The position numbers and the translations under genes are program-made. The notes beneath the pieces were generated by a model that made no database searches, was not told the DNA's origin, and saw only the letters and a program-made list of their open reading frames with translations. From an uncultured Christensenella sp. (lineage in GTDB: Bacteria; Bacillota; Clostridia; Christensenellales; UBA1242), in the NCBI GenBank assembly GCA_910584815.1, contig CAJUBT010000024.1:1-20487 (forward strand): DNA of 20,487 bases, written 5' to 3'. Positions 9,401 to 16,191 of the stretch are shown one piece after another (the first letter of the stretch is position 1; the number at the start of each line of letters is the position of its first letter).

Positions 9401-10243
9401 TATTCCTATACCTATGGTAGCAGCTACGACACAAACAGCAAAAACTTTTCGCACATCAAGTTTATAAATCAGGAAGATAAAGACACAAGCAACCCAAATA
9501 AAAATTCCTTTGCTTCAAACGGGCTTGGACAAAATTTAATTGATGAAGATATAAACAATATTTGTGCTTCGCCCGATGTTGTTTCTGCTTCAAGACCTTG
9601 GGAATTCACTGTTGATTTGGGAACAGAAATAACAGCAAACAGATTTGTTCTTTCTGGTAATCTTTTTAACAACTCTTCTAACAAAAACCAAACGCCAAAA
9701 TCTATAACTTTATGGGTAGGTACTGACCCTAATAATTTACAACAAGTTGTTAGTTTTGATAATGGTTCAGTTAGTGGTATAACTCTTGCCTTTAACTTTG
9801 ATGTTAAAACTTTCCGTTATTATAAACTTCAAGTAAGGCAAACTGTAGAAGGAAGATATGGTGCAATAAGAAATATTAATTTTAGTTACTCTATTGTAGG
9901 TAATCACCTATCGCCAGATAACAATGCCATAACTTTCTCTAATAATTGGAAAGGCAAACAAGTGGAATCTTCCTTTGGACATATTTATGTTGGTGGAGAA
10001 AACAGCACTTTAAGTTTTAATTTTGTTGGCACAAGGTTTGCAATTTTATCTTCAACAAAATATGGCAGAAACTACTCTGTGTTTATAGATGGCGAAGAAA
10101 TTAAATCTGCAGAAATAGCAAAAAGCGAAGGTAACATAATTGTTTCCTACTTATCAAAAGCATTTGATAGTGGCAGCCATAATGTGAAAATTGTTTGCTT
10201 TGGCGAAACTAATATAGATTCTATTGTAGTTTTTAATAGTTAA
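6482..10243 (+). CDS. Membrane-anchored M60-like zinc metallopeptidase with PA14-like and F5/8 type C modules
   Basis: A 1253-residue surface protein, predicted to cleave glycoproteins such as mucins outside the cell. After a basic 34-residue cytoplasmic tail, one hydrophobic segment (about 35-55, GLVATLLLITMMTSVY) acts as signal anchor. The peptidase domain spans roughly residues 220-620. It begins with the typical TGLYAPAGEVIKVTIPEA strand and contains the zinc site HEYHH (H458, E459, H462) with a downstream ligand E474 in GGEVTNN, fitting the M60 pattern HExxHx(8-24)E. Around 830-950 is a PA14-like sugar-binding domain (TAKYRISIRGRWNVALFVS). About 985-1140 is an F5/8 type C (CBM32-like) domain (W1040 in PWEFTVDLG), followed by a last beta-sandwich module. 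No sortase signal is seen, so attachment is by the N-terminal helix unless it is cleaved. The unit has one gene, with its own promoter and terminator. Substrate is inferred from family knowledge. Confidence 0.9.
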   Translation: MQTSKTAERKDKINKNGNHSSSFSNFIKKLKSKKFIVGLVATLLLITMMTSVYVGLDKAIKLIAQRNDQLMLEAKQTYNVEDHKTTTMVGYSAEELGTVKRNVPTTTQDEGLPSGYPKYGYTLSSVLGTTEEKKKMRDALIAESSYLAATGTSHNSGNPEEKSRYTWIDKNGYLYKGTTAKPEKSLDKNDSHRKLYKHTASVGLYMGDVADNEVGVVKQVTMRPRGYSGYGVTGLYAPAGEVIKVTIPEADMNATGGLTFHIGQALYNGQANNIWTEKNQMQRIPVLLNTLTLSKNTTTYDENTKSYTGYIGSFIGGPIYIRNANVTYTAVISGAVNYPHFILGYTTKVEYEQYLKSSAPYFDLEVWSYGVLHSGPKLYAKSFSYEDLYKAAVLWEKVSSVTTTGSSQGIVFLYDPFVAAGGAVAFPGRRSVNCPAGWMANSLNYNGIVNSGGWGNFHEYHHNFQGFGVGAGGEVTNNAMTLVSYALFTKISANRGVGSYGAQGLGGWNSYTSATWALDQALRIKNNGASNGPRGLAIYATLLHNFGADNFIQSKVRQRTGSYGENYTGYLRAWQETTHNDMTYFWRNILTGSYVDSTSGNNIGYGITDSVVNTYKNEAYPLFVPVSCLYQTGRSYTYDGIKKDFKTMQPYVINYGENFTLDLRRYTLGNGNMYESGSVVLPNDFTHTIKATPTCEYGKIVETSTEGVYTYIPDPNHLSSGEIRVTLQLHKTADFANDSNFGNRNIEDVELILELQQSHEMTKSTLIRTTYTYNGGNPYTDAVTAFESNYNGYTSKEEKDNVNKTQNCNSDIWYTNQAGDEVPENSVVELKGKMHIDETAKYRISIRGRWNVALFVSLDGKNYEKAASYTQPTSQANYNFPNTVGTYKDYELTAGSWLYFKAVMITSQVSSRTCFMGVGWGKFTPEQGTINEDTGLVENWAPESVSVSYATAYRDNYEFTNTEFEPDYFYVRNYSYTYGSSYDTNSKNFSHIKFINQEDKDTSNPNKNSFASNGLGQNLIDEDINNICASPDVVSASRPWEFTVDLGTEITANRFVLSGNLFNNSSNKNQTPKSITLWVGTDPNNLQQVVSFDNGSVSGITLAFNFDVKTFRYYKLQVRQTVEGRYGAIRNINFSYSIVGNHLSPDNNAITFSNNWKGKQVESSFGHIYVGGENSTLSFNFVGTRFAILSSTKYGRNYSVFIDGEEIKSAEIAKSEGNIIVSYLSKAFDSGSHNVKIVCFGETNIDSIVVFNS

Positions 10244-10349
10244 AGCCTATTTTTAAAAAATAACTTTATTACTTAATCACTTATACAATTTTTAAGTTTT
10301 AACTAATAGTTTATTGTTTATTAATATCTTATTTAATTATTAAACTTTT

Positions 10350-10388
10350 AATAAGAGAAAGTATCAAAAAACCTTTCTCTTATTTTTT
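10350..10388 (+). terminator. Rho-independent terminator of the M60 peptidase gene
   Basis: A perfect 12-bp stem, AATAAGAGAAAG (10350-10361) with CTTTCTCTTATT (10373-10384), an 11-base loop and a following T run. It lies about 105 bases after the stop codon. Confidence 0.85.
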
Positions 10389-10438
10389 TATTAAAAAAAA
10401 TAAGTACAAGTGTAATTAATTTTTTATAAAAAAAGTTG

Positions 10439-10467
10439 TTGACACAAGGTAAAAATTAAATTATAAT
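10439..10467 (+). promoter_or_regulatory. Promoter of tRNA-Met
   Basis: Perfect TTGACA (10439-10444) and TATAAT (10462-10467) with 17-base spacing. The -10 box ends 18 bases before the mature 5' end of tRNA-Met. Confidence 0.88.
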
Positions 10468-10485
10468 ACTTATGCTATTAGTTGT

Positions 10486-10561
10486 GGTGGCGTAGCTTAG
10501 GGGTTATAGCATTCGGTTCATACCCGAAAGGTCGTTAGTTCAAATCTAACCGCCACTACCA
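10486..10561 (+). tRNA. tRNA-Met(CAT), elongator type
   Basis: A full cloverleaf of 76 bases with encoded CCA. The acceptor stem GGTGGCG pairs with CGCCACT through a G-U first pair. The anticodon arm TTCGG/CCGAA encloses TTCATAC, giving anticodon CAT at 10519-10521. The anticodon stem lacks the three G-C pairs of initiator tRNAs, and the first acceptor pair is not the initiator mismatch. GGTTCATACCCG and CGCCACTACCA match the elongator Met pattern of Bacillota better than the lysidine Ile2 pattern. It is followed 124 bases later by tRNA-Glu. Confidence 0.93.
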
Positions 10562-10620
10562 ATTTTTACTTGCTAAGTTAATTTCACAATAAATTTGTTT
10601 TAAAAATAAAAACATTTATA

Positions 10621-10649
10621 TTGGCAAAAACTTAATAGCCTTTTATAAA
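10621..10649 (+). promoter_or_regulatory. Candidate promoter of tRNA-Glu
   Basis: TTGGCA (10621-10626) and TATAAA (10644-10649) are spaced by 17 bases, each one mismatch from consensus. The mature tRNA begins about 36 bases after the -10 box. Since no clear terminator follows tRNA-Met, the two tRNAs may also be co-transcribed. Confidence 0.55.
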
Positions 10650-10685
10650 TTAGTTTTTTATAAACTAAAGCAAAAACACTTTTAT

Positions 10686-10760
10686 GGTCCCGTGGTCAAG
10701 CGGTTAAGACATCGCCCTTTCACGGCGGTATCATGGGTTCGAATCCCGTCGGGATCACCA
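10686..10760 (+). tRNA. tRNA-Glu(TTC)
   Basis: 75 bases with encoded CCA. The acceptor stem GGTCCCG pairs with CGGGATC (one G-U). The anticodon arm TCGCC/GGCGG encloses CTTTCAC, giving anticodon TTC at 10719-10721. The T arm ends with the usual GGTTCGAATCCC. It is directly followed by a strong terminator. Confidence 0.95.
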
Positions 10761-10763
10761 AAT

Positions 10764-10803
10764 AAAACCTTACTCTAAAAAATGAGTGAGGTTTTAATTT
10801 TTT
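10764..10803 (+). terminator. Rho-independent terminator after tRNA-Glu
   Basis: A 12-bp stem (10764-10775 with 10784-10795, one G-U pair), an 8-base loop and a T-rich tail, starting 3 bases after the tRNA CCA. It ends the tRNA transcript before the transporter gene. Confidence 0.9.
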
Positions 10804-10889
10804 ATAACGAAAATTAATTTATACAAAATAAAAACACATTTTTTTTAAGCATAATAAAATTTAACATTAATTTACTAAGGAAAACATTA

Positions 10890-12251
10890 ATGAAATTTAT
10901 TAAAGCACTAAAAACTATTGATTATAAATTATGGTTTGCAATTTTACTAACTATGTTTTTGCCAACAATATATCAAACAACAAGGATATTTTTTCTTGGG
11001 AATTTACCTATGGACAGCGGAATTAATATTTCAAGTCAATTATCTTGGGTGAATTTGTTTTATGAAATTATTCAAGAAGCACTTATTTTACCTTTATTCT
11101 TTTTATTAGGAAAATCGTTAAATAAAAAAGAAGAGTTTGAAAATAAAGTTCGAACGGGTTTAATTATAACAACTGCTATTTATTCTTTAACTTCTTTAAT
11201 TATAATTTTATGTGCTAACCCACTTGTAACTTTTATGGCTCAAGATGCAAACCTTATTCAAGAAACTATAATTTACATAAGATTAGAAACCATTGCAGCC
11301 CTATTTTCTACCTTATGGCGTTTTGTGATATTAGTTTTAATAACCCTTAAAAAAAATAATTATTTATATGTTTTATTATTAATTCAAATGCTGTTATCTA
11401 TATTGTTTGACACTTTCCTTTTAAGCAATTTAAATTTTTCTGCTAACTTAGGAGTTAACGGAATAGCAATAACTAACATATCAGTTAACATAATTGTTTT
11501 AATAACCTCATTACTGCTTTTAAAAAAAGAAAAGATTTCTATTTTTTCAAAAGCAAAACTAAATTTTTGTTGGCTTAAGGAATGGTTTAAAGTTGGAAAA
11601 TATTCTGGTTTAGAATCTCTACTTAGAAATCTTGTTTTTATGGTTATGATAATTCGTATGGTTAATTTAGTTGCAGAACAAGGCAACTATTGGGTTGCTA
11701 ATAGCTTTATTTGGAATTGGTTGCTAATTCCAGGGCTTGCACTTTCTGATTTGGTTAAAAAAGAGATAGCAGAAAATAAAGAAAATATAAAGAATAAAAC
11801 TTTTGGATATTTATGTTTAACGGGTATATTTGTTATAATTTGGTTAATAAGCATTCCCACTTGGAAACCTTTTTTACAAAATGTTATGAATGTAAAGGAA
11901 TATGAAACAGTTTTTAAAATATTATTAATTCAAACAGGTTTTTATTCAACTTTTTTATTTAACAGTTGTATAATAGATAGTACATTTTATGCCCTTGGAA
12001 AAACCAATTATATGCTTATTCAATCTTTATGCATAGATGGATTTTATTATGGAGTTATGTTTATACTTTATTTGTTAGGGCTTTTTGTTCCTACCCTGTT
12101 AGGAATTTGTTTAATGTTTGGGATAGGAATGGTTTTAGATTTTATTCCTACCATAATTTTATACATTCATATGCTAAAAAAAGAAAACATAAATATAGAC
12201 TTTAAATTAAACAACTTAAAATTAAAGGAAAAAGAAAATGGAAGATTATGA
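10890..12251 (+). CDS. MATE-family (MOP superfamily) efflux transporter
   Basis: A 453-residue integral membrane protein with about twelve hydrophobic helices and the two-bundle layout of MATE transporters, which export cationic drugs or toxins using a sodium or proton gradient. Family-like features are the N-terminal helix FAILLTMFLPTIYQTTRIFF, the loop FFLLGKSLNKKEEFENKVRT, and the second-half equivalent WFKVGKYSGLESLLRNLVFM. Length is typical for the family. An AAGG ribosome site lies about ten bases before the ATG. The protein is unlikely to be the Wzx flippase of the polysaccharide cluster, because it is on the opposite strand more than 5 kb away and resembles MATE more than Wzx. This distinction is by eye. 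Its last codons overlap the start of a small downstream frame by 14 bases, indicating co-translation. Confidence 0.82.
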   Translation: MKFIKALKTIDYKLWFAILLTMFLPTIYQTTRIFFLGNLPMDSGINISSQLSWVNLFYEIIQEALILPLFFLLGKSLNKKEEFENKVRTGLIITTAIYSLTSLIIILCANPLVTFMAQDANLIQETIIYIRLETIAALFSTLWRFVILVLITLKKNNYLYVLLLIQMLLSILFDTFLLSNLNFSANLGVNGIAITNISVNIIVLITSLLLLKKEKISIFSKAKLNFCWLKEWFKVGKYSGLESLLRNLVFMVMIIRMVNLVAEQGNYWVANSFIWNWLLIPGLALSDLVKKEIAENKENIKNKTFGYLCLTGIFVIIWLISIPTWKPFLQNVMNVKEYETVFKILLIQTGFYSTFLFNSCIIDSTFYALGKTNYMLIQSLCIDGFYYGVMFILYLLGLFVPTLLGICLMFGIGMVLDFIPTIILYIHMLKKENINIDFKLNNLKLKEKENGRL

Positions 12252-12387
12252 ATATTATTACAGGTTTGACACTGGCTATATTGATTTGGCAAAAGAATAT
12301 ATAATAAAAATTAAAAGTTCTCCACTGCCTAATTACGAATTTTTAAAACCTCAAATAAATTTAAAATGTCTTATGAAAATAAATTAA
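12238..12387 (+). CDS. Small hypothetical protein, possible 5' part of a frameshifted gene
   Basis: A 49-residue frame starting MEDYEYYYRFDTGYIDLAKE, rich in Tyr and acidic residues. It starts inside the last codons of the MATE gene (14-base overlap) and has a good AAAGGA ribosome site, so it is probably translated. It ends at a TAA 22 bases into the next frame, which begins in another phase and has no ribosome site. Either the two are coupled small genes, or one gene of about 140 residues has been split by an indel near 12333-12387. No family is recognised. Confidence 0.5.
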   Translation: MEDYEYYYRFDTGYIDLAKEYIIKIKSSPLPNYEFLKPQINLKCLMKIN

Positions 12388-12653
12388 ATTTCCCACGCGA
12401 TATTATGGTTAATGTTTACCCTAGCATTGATGGCATTAACCAAATTTATGTTGAACATCATATTAGGTTTAAATTTTTATCTAGAAAACCAAAGGAAAAT
12501 TATTTTGCTCTTATAGCTGCTCAAACAGACAAAAATGATAAAACAACTCTTTTTCTTTACAACACCGAAAACATTCAGGAAGTTGATGATATTTTATATT
12601 ACTTTATAGAAAAACAACAAATTCCTGAACTACACAGATGGATTAAATTTTAA
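12366..12653 (+). CDS. Hypothetical small soluble protein, possible 3' part of a frameshifted gene
   Basis: A 95-residue frame with ordinary protein-like composition: MSYENKLNFPRDIMVNVYPS at the start and a C-terminal ILYYFIEKQQIPELHRWIKF. No membrane segment, signal peptide or known motif is seen. No ribosome site precedes the ATG; it overlaps the preceding 49-residue frame by 22 bases and may rely on coupling to it. The frame is open upstream of the ATG back to a TAA at 12330-12332, which fits an original single gene interrupted by a one- or two-base indel. It is downstream of the MATE gene in the same transcript and is followed by 1.07 kb of gene-free DNA. Confidence 0.6.
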   Translation: MSYENKLNFPRDIMVNVYPSIDGINQIYVEHHIRFKFLSRKPKENYFALIAAQTDKNDKTTLFLYNTENIQEVDDILYYFIEKQQIPELHRWIKF

Positions 12654-12981
12654 TTAATTGATAGTATTATTTTTACTAAAAATTTTTGCTATTAAAATAG
12701 TAGAATGATAATTATAGTTTTAAATTTGTAGAGTTAAATAAAAATTTTATATAAACAAAAATTCATCTATAAAATTTTAAAAGGCTACCTATAACCTAGA
12801 ACACATAAAAACTTTTTTTAAACATAAAACAAACTATATTTATAGCATTAAAAAACTGCAATAGCCAATTTAGTTATTAAAACAAAATACAAATAATTTA
12901 TATTAATTTAAAAAAGTTATTAAATATTTAAGTATTGAAAAAATTAAAATTAATTAATAAATTAATTATTTATTAATTTAA

Positions 12982-13029
12982 ATTTTATTTATTATTTTAT
13001 TTATTATTTTATTTATTATTTTATTTATT
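12982..13029. repeat. Four perfect tandem copies of ATTTTATTTATT
   Basis: The 12-base unit repeats four times without error, then is followed by ten A residues and AAATAAAATAAATTT, which can pair back with the repeat. Copy number is likely to vary by replication slippage. Confidence 0.95.
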
Positions 13030-13611
13030 AAAAAAAAAATAAAATAAATTTAAAATATTTATTTTTTAATAATATCTGTTTATTATCTTTCTTTTCAAGA
13101 CTATGTTTAAAAACCGACTAATTGGTCTAGTTTTATTCTGCTTATTTACTGATAAATATTAATTTAAAGATTATTTTATTTAAAAATTAAAATTAAAAAA
13201 TTGACCAATGGGTTGGTTATACTTTTTTAAATAACAATAAATTATTTAAAAATTATTTAATTTAATTTTTTTATATTATAATTATATATTTAATTAAGAT
13301 AAAACATAAAATAAATTATTTTTAATAGTTATTTATTTCATATAATTAATTATAAAAATATCTATTAAATTATAAAAAATAAATATATAAGCACATAAAA
13401 TTTTTTAAAATTGTTTTACCATTTACTAAGTAATTTAATTTATATTAAAAACCTATTAAAAAATTAAAATATATTTTTTTAAATTTTTATTATTAGTTTT
13501 AAAGAAAATGAATTTTTGTAAATCTTTGTAAAATTAAATTAAATAAAAAAAATGAATTATAATTATTTATTTAATAAAATTAAAATAGAATAACTTTACC
13601 TATTAATAATG

Positions 13612-13632
13612 TGTTAGTTCATAAAAAACTAA
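13612..13632. repeat. 7-bp inverted repeat upstream of the 331-residue gene
   Basis: Arms GTTAGTT (13612-13618) and AACTAAC (13626-13632) with a 7-base loop, ending 33 bases before the -35 box of the next gene. It could be a regulator site or chance. Confidence 0.35.
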
Positions 13633-13665
13633 CCAATAACTTAATATAAACAAAAAAATACAATA

Positions 13666-13694
13666 TTGACTTATTACATGTGCTATGGTAGTAT
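13666..13694 (+). promoter_or_regulatory. Promoter of the 331-residue gene
   Basis: TTGACT (13666-13671) and TAGTAT (13689-13694), 17 bases apart, with TG one base before the -10 box (extended -10). A second -10 reading, TATATT (13692-13697), has a 20-base spacer and is less likely. Confidence 0.6.
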
Positions 13695-13703
13695 ATTACC
13701 ATA
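13684..13703. promoter_or_regulatory. Palindrome over the -10 region (possible operator)
   Basis: Arms TATGGTA (13684-13690) and TACCATA (13697-13703) flank six bases and overlap the -10 box. A dimeric repressor bound here would block the promoter. The binding protein is not identified. Confidence 0.5.
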
Positions 13704-13727
13704 TTTTAAAAAGGTAGGTAATAAATT

Positions 13728-14723
13728 ATGCGATTTGAACAGACCAATAGTTTATTAGACCCAGAAGTAGCAAGAGGAACAGATTTTGTTCCAAATGTGT
13801 TAAAAGTGTTAGGTGCAAGTGAAGACATTATAAAGAACCCTTATGCTGTAGACCTTATTGAAAGACAATTTTTTAAAATAGCAGACCAAGCTGGCACAGT
13901 TATGCCACATATGTTTGAAAAGCCAACAACTCAACGAATTAGCGATTTTGCAACAGCAGTGGAAAGTTGCCCATTCCTCTCTAGCGATACAAGAGAAATG
14001 GACTATAAAAATGTTTCCTTAAAATCTTCCCTTGGAATGAAATATGGCATAAGCATAGACAAAGAAACTGGTTGCGTTTTAATGAATATGTTTAGCACCG
14101 CAGGCAAAGAAAACAATGCTTACTACTCTTCAAATTTTTATAAAGAAGCAATATTTTCTGCTGATGGAACTGGTGATGTTATTATTGCCGACCGTTTTTG
14201 TAAAATTACAGATGAGCATAAAGAAGAATTATCGTGCTCTAGTACATATTCTGTTAACAAATTTGGCGTAACTATGAAAAGCGAAGACCGTAGTTTTGAA
14301 CAAGTAGATGGGCAGAGTGTAGAAACTTTTCATTGTGTTTCAACAAGAGATGAACAATATCCGTTTATAGAAAAACAAGAAATTTCTGTAAATGAAATAT
14401 CTCTAGATAAATTTACTGGAACAAGATATTTGCCAATTAACAGGAATGATTTATCTCAACTAGGTTGCCCTGAATACGAAAAAACTGAAGAAGGGGCAGT
14501 TGAAACCCCAATTTCTTTTGGTACTCGTGCAGAAGTTGATGAATATTTTGAAGCAAATAAAGAAGAACTTGCAGATGTTATGACCTACCGTTACCCTGAC
14601 CCTGGAATTTTTGCCACTAACACCTTAAGGGAAGCTTTAAAGCAAGGAGTTAGCCAACTTGCAAATGAAGCAGGTATATTACCTTCCCCTACACAAGATG
14701 TTGACACTGGCATTGCACAATAG
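13728..14723 (+). CDS. Unrecognised 331-residue soluble protein
   Basis: A clear gene: AAGGTAGG ribosome site, good start, higher GC than its surroundings, own promoter and a strong terminator directly after the stop. The protein has no signal peptide and no membrane segment and is acidic. The N-terminal part (MRFEQTNSLLDPEVARGTDF, then about 70 residues) looks helical. The middle (about 90-230) is rich in short beta-like stretches with alternating charged and aromatic residues. The C-terminal 70 residues include EVDEYFEANKEELADVMTYR and end in a flexible, Pro/Asp-rich tail. No family, catalytic motif or repeat was recognised. It stands alone between 1.07 kb and 388 bases of gene-free DNA, so context gives no role. 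A palindrome covers its promoter, suggesting it is regulated. Cytoplasmic location is inferred from the lack of targeting signals. Confidence 0.85.
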   Translation: MRFEQTNSLLDPEVARGTDFVPNVLKVLGASEDIIKNPYAVDLIERQFFKIADQAGTVMPHMFEKPTTQRISDFATAVESCPFLSSDTREMDYKNVSLKSSLGMKYGISIDKETGCVLMNMFSTAGKENNAYYSSNFYKEAIFSADGTGDVIIADRFCKITDEHKEELSCSSTYSVNKFGVTMKSEDRSFEQVDGQSVETFHCVSTRDEQYPFIEKQEISVNEISLDKFTGTRYLPINRNDLSQLGCPEYEKTEEGAVETPISFGTRAEVDEYFEANKEELADVMTYRYPDPGIFATNTLREALKQGVSQLANEAGILPSPTQDVDTGIAQ

Positions 14724-14733
14724 TTTACGAAAC

Positions 14734-14760
14734 CCTCTAGAAAATTCTAGAGGATTTTTG
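14734..14760 (+). terminator. Rho-independent terminator of the 331-residue gene
   Basis: Perfect stem CCTCTAGA (14734-14741) with TCTAGAGG (14746-14753), tetraloop AAAT, followed by ATTTTTG. It starts 11 bases after the stop codon. Confidence 0.92.
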
Positions 14761-15111
14761 TTTGATAGGCTAAAGTAAGTATTTTTATTTAAAAGCTTTA
14801 TATATTATAGTTATCTTGTTTTTTTAAATGTTAAAATATAAAAACTAATTTAATTCAATATAAAAAAATTTAAAAGTTATTAAACTTTTTAAAATTAGTT
14901 TATAAATTAAACAAAAACTGCAGAAACTAATTTTAATATTTTTTAGTTGCAACTTTTATTTAAGTTATGGTAAATTGTTTTTACAATATTTTTTTAGAAA
15001 TTAAGTAGCTAATAACAACCCAAGTTTTAAATTAATAATTGCAATAAAGTTGTTTTAACAAAGTCTTATAAACCTTAAAATATTTAAAAAAAGCAAAAAG
15101 TGAGTTAAATT
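14761..15111. other. Gene-free AT-rich spacer
   Basis: Between the terminator of the 331-residue gene and the hydrolase start. No convincing coding frame or RNA was seen. A promoter for the hydrolase must lie here, but no pair of boxes stands out; TTGCAA at 14947-14952 is a possible -35 without a good -10. Confidence 0.55.
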
Positions 15112-16011
15112 ATGGAAAAAGTTATAGTAAAAGCAGAAGATGATTATAACCTCAGTTTACACATTTTTAAAATTGAAAATGCCAAAGCAGTTGTGCAGAT
15201 AGTTCACGGTATGGAAGAACACCAAGAAAGATATGAACGCTTTGCAAAATTTTTAAACGAAAATGGCTATTGTGTTGTTAGCAGTAATATGAGAGGTCAC
15301 GGAGAAGATGCTAAAGATTTAGGATTTTTTAAAAATAAAAATGGGTACAAATTTTTAATTTCCGACCAAGTTAAAATAACAGAATATATTAAACAAAACT
15401 TTAATAATTTGCCTATTTATATATTTGCACATTCAATGGGAACAATTATAACAAGGGTTTTATTACAACAACATTCAAAAGATTATGCTAAAGTTGTGTT
15501 ATCGGGCTATCCATTTTATCAAAGTGGGGCAAAGGCTGGCATTTTTGTAACTAACCTAGTTAAAGCTTTTAAAGGTGCAAAGTTTAAAAGCAAGTTTGTT
15601 GAAAAGCTAAGCACTGGAGCATTTAATAAAAAAATTGAAAATCCAAGAACAAATTTAGATTGGCTTTCAAGCAATGAACAAAATGTTGATGAATATATTG
15701 CAGACCCACTTTGTGGAATTGGTTTTACAGTTAGTGCTTATAACGATTTATTTCAACTTGTTGTTAAAATGCATCAGTTAAAAAACTATAATGATGTTAA
15801 CACCGAAATGCCTTTATTAATGTTACGCGGAACAAACGACCCTTGCACAGGCGGAGAAAAAGGTGCATTAGATTCTCGCCAAATATTACAGAAAGCTGGT
15901 TTTAAAAATATTTCATACATCGACTATACAGGTATGCGACACGAAATTTTAAATGAACTAGATTACACAAAAGTACAAAATGATATTTTAACATTTTTTA
16001 ATAACAATTAA
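15112..16011 (+). CDS. Alpha/beta hydrolase, monoglyceride-lipase-like (Hydrolase_4 / S33 type)
   Basis: A 299-residue cytoplasmic serine hydrolase, probably cleaving lysophospholipids, monoacylglycerols or related esters. The oxyanion and lid region reads QIVHGMEEHQERYERFAKFL, followed by VVSSNMRGHGED. The nucleophile elbow is FAHSMGT (Ser of A-H-S-M-G, a variant of GHSMG). The acid is the Asp of MLRGTNDPCTGG and the base is the His of GMRHEILNEL near the C-terminus, so the catalytic triad is complete. Length is normal for the family. The ribosome site is weak (GTGAG about nine bases upstream), but no alternative start fits better. It is a single-gene unit with a terminator overlapping its stop codon. 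Exact substrate cannot be deduced. Confidence 0.9.
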   Translation: MEKVIVKAEDDYNLSLHIFKIENAKAVVQIVHGMEEHQERYERFAKFLNENGYCVVSSNMRGHGEDAKDLGFFKNKNGYKFLISDQVKITEYIKQNFNNLPIYIFAHSMGTIITRVLLQQHSKDYAKVVLSGYPFYQSGAKAGIFVTNLVKAFKGAKFKSKFVEKLSTGAFNKKIENPRTNLDWLSSNEQNVDEYIADPLCGIGFTVSAYNDLFQLVVKMHQLKNYNDVNTEMPLLMLRGTNDPCTGGEKGALDSRQILQKAGFKNISYIDYTGMRHEILNELDYTKVQNDILTFFNNN

Positions 16012-16039
16012 AAAAACCAGGAGTTATCCTAGTTTTTTT
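16011..16039 (+). terminator. Rho-independent terminator of the hydrolase gene
   Basis: Arms AAAAAAC and AGGA pair with TCCT and GTTTTTT around a GTTA loop, with one C/A mismatch. The final A of the TAA stop is the first base of the stem. Confidence 0.85.
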
Positions 16040-16191
16040 AGTTTTAAAACATTATGTTTCTATGTTTATTTTTCTATTAACTTTAAAATTATAACTAATA
16101 TATAGTAATTATATAAATTTGCGTGCTTGCATAAAAAATATATGGTTTACAGCAGTATTTAATAAATTCTTAATTTTAAATTCCCTTCTTA

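Larger units (their letters stand above)
12654..13727. other. 1.07-kb extremely AT-rich gene-free spacer
   Basis: No coding frame of note on either strand. G and C are nearly absent over long runs. Visible structure: a four-copy 12-base tandem repeat at 12982-13029 followed by an A run; two short hairpins containing GACTAATTGGTC near 13116 and ACCAATGGGTTGGT near 13204; and a 7-bp hairpin at 13612-13632. The right end holds the promoter of the next gene. No RNA family is recognised. Confidence 0.75.

Noticed and set aside
9173..9684. Minus-strand open frames opposite the M60 peptidase gene
   Set aside because: They are shadows of the peptidase reading frame, with unusual composition and no start signals.
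12238..12251. TGA read as tryptophan (genetic code 4)
   Set aside because: TGG is used freely for tryptophan, and the MATE gene ends properly at a TGA with another TGA in frame soon after.
10890..12251. Wzx polysaccharide flippase for the sugar cluster
   Set aside because: The protein resembles MATE transporters more, and it lies on the other strand beyond the peptidase and two tRNA genes.
12960..13060. A CRISPR array or a replication origin in the A/T island
   Set aside because: The 12-base units are adjacent with no spacers, and no DnaA boxes or dnaA/dnaN genes are present.
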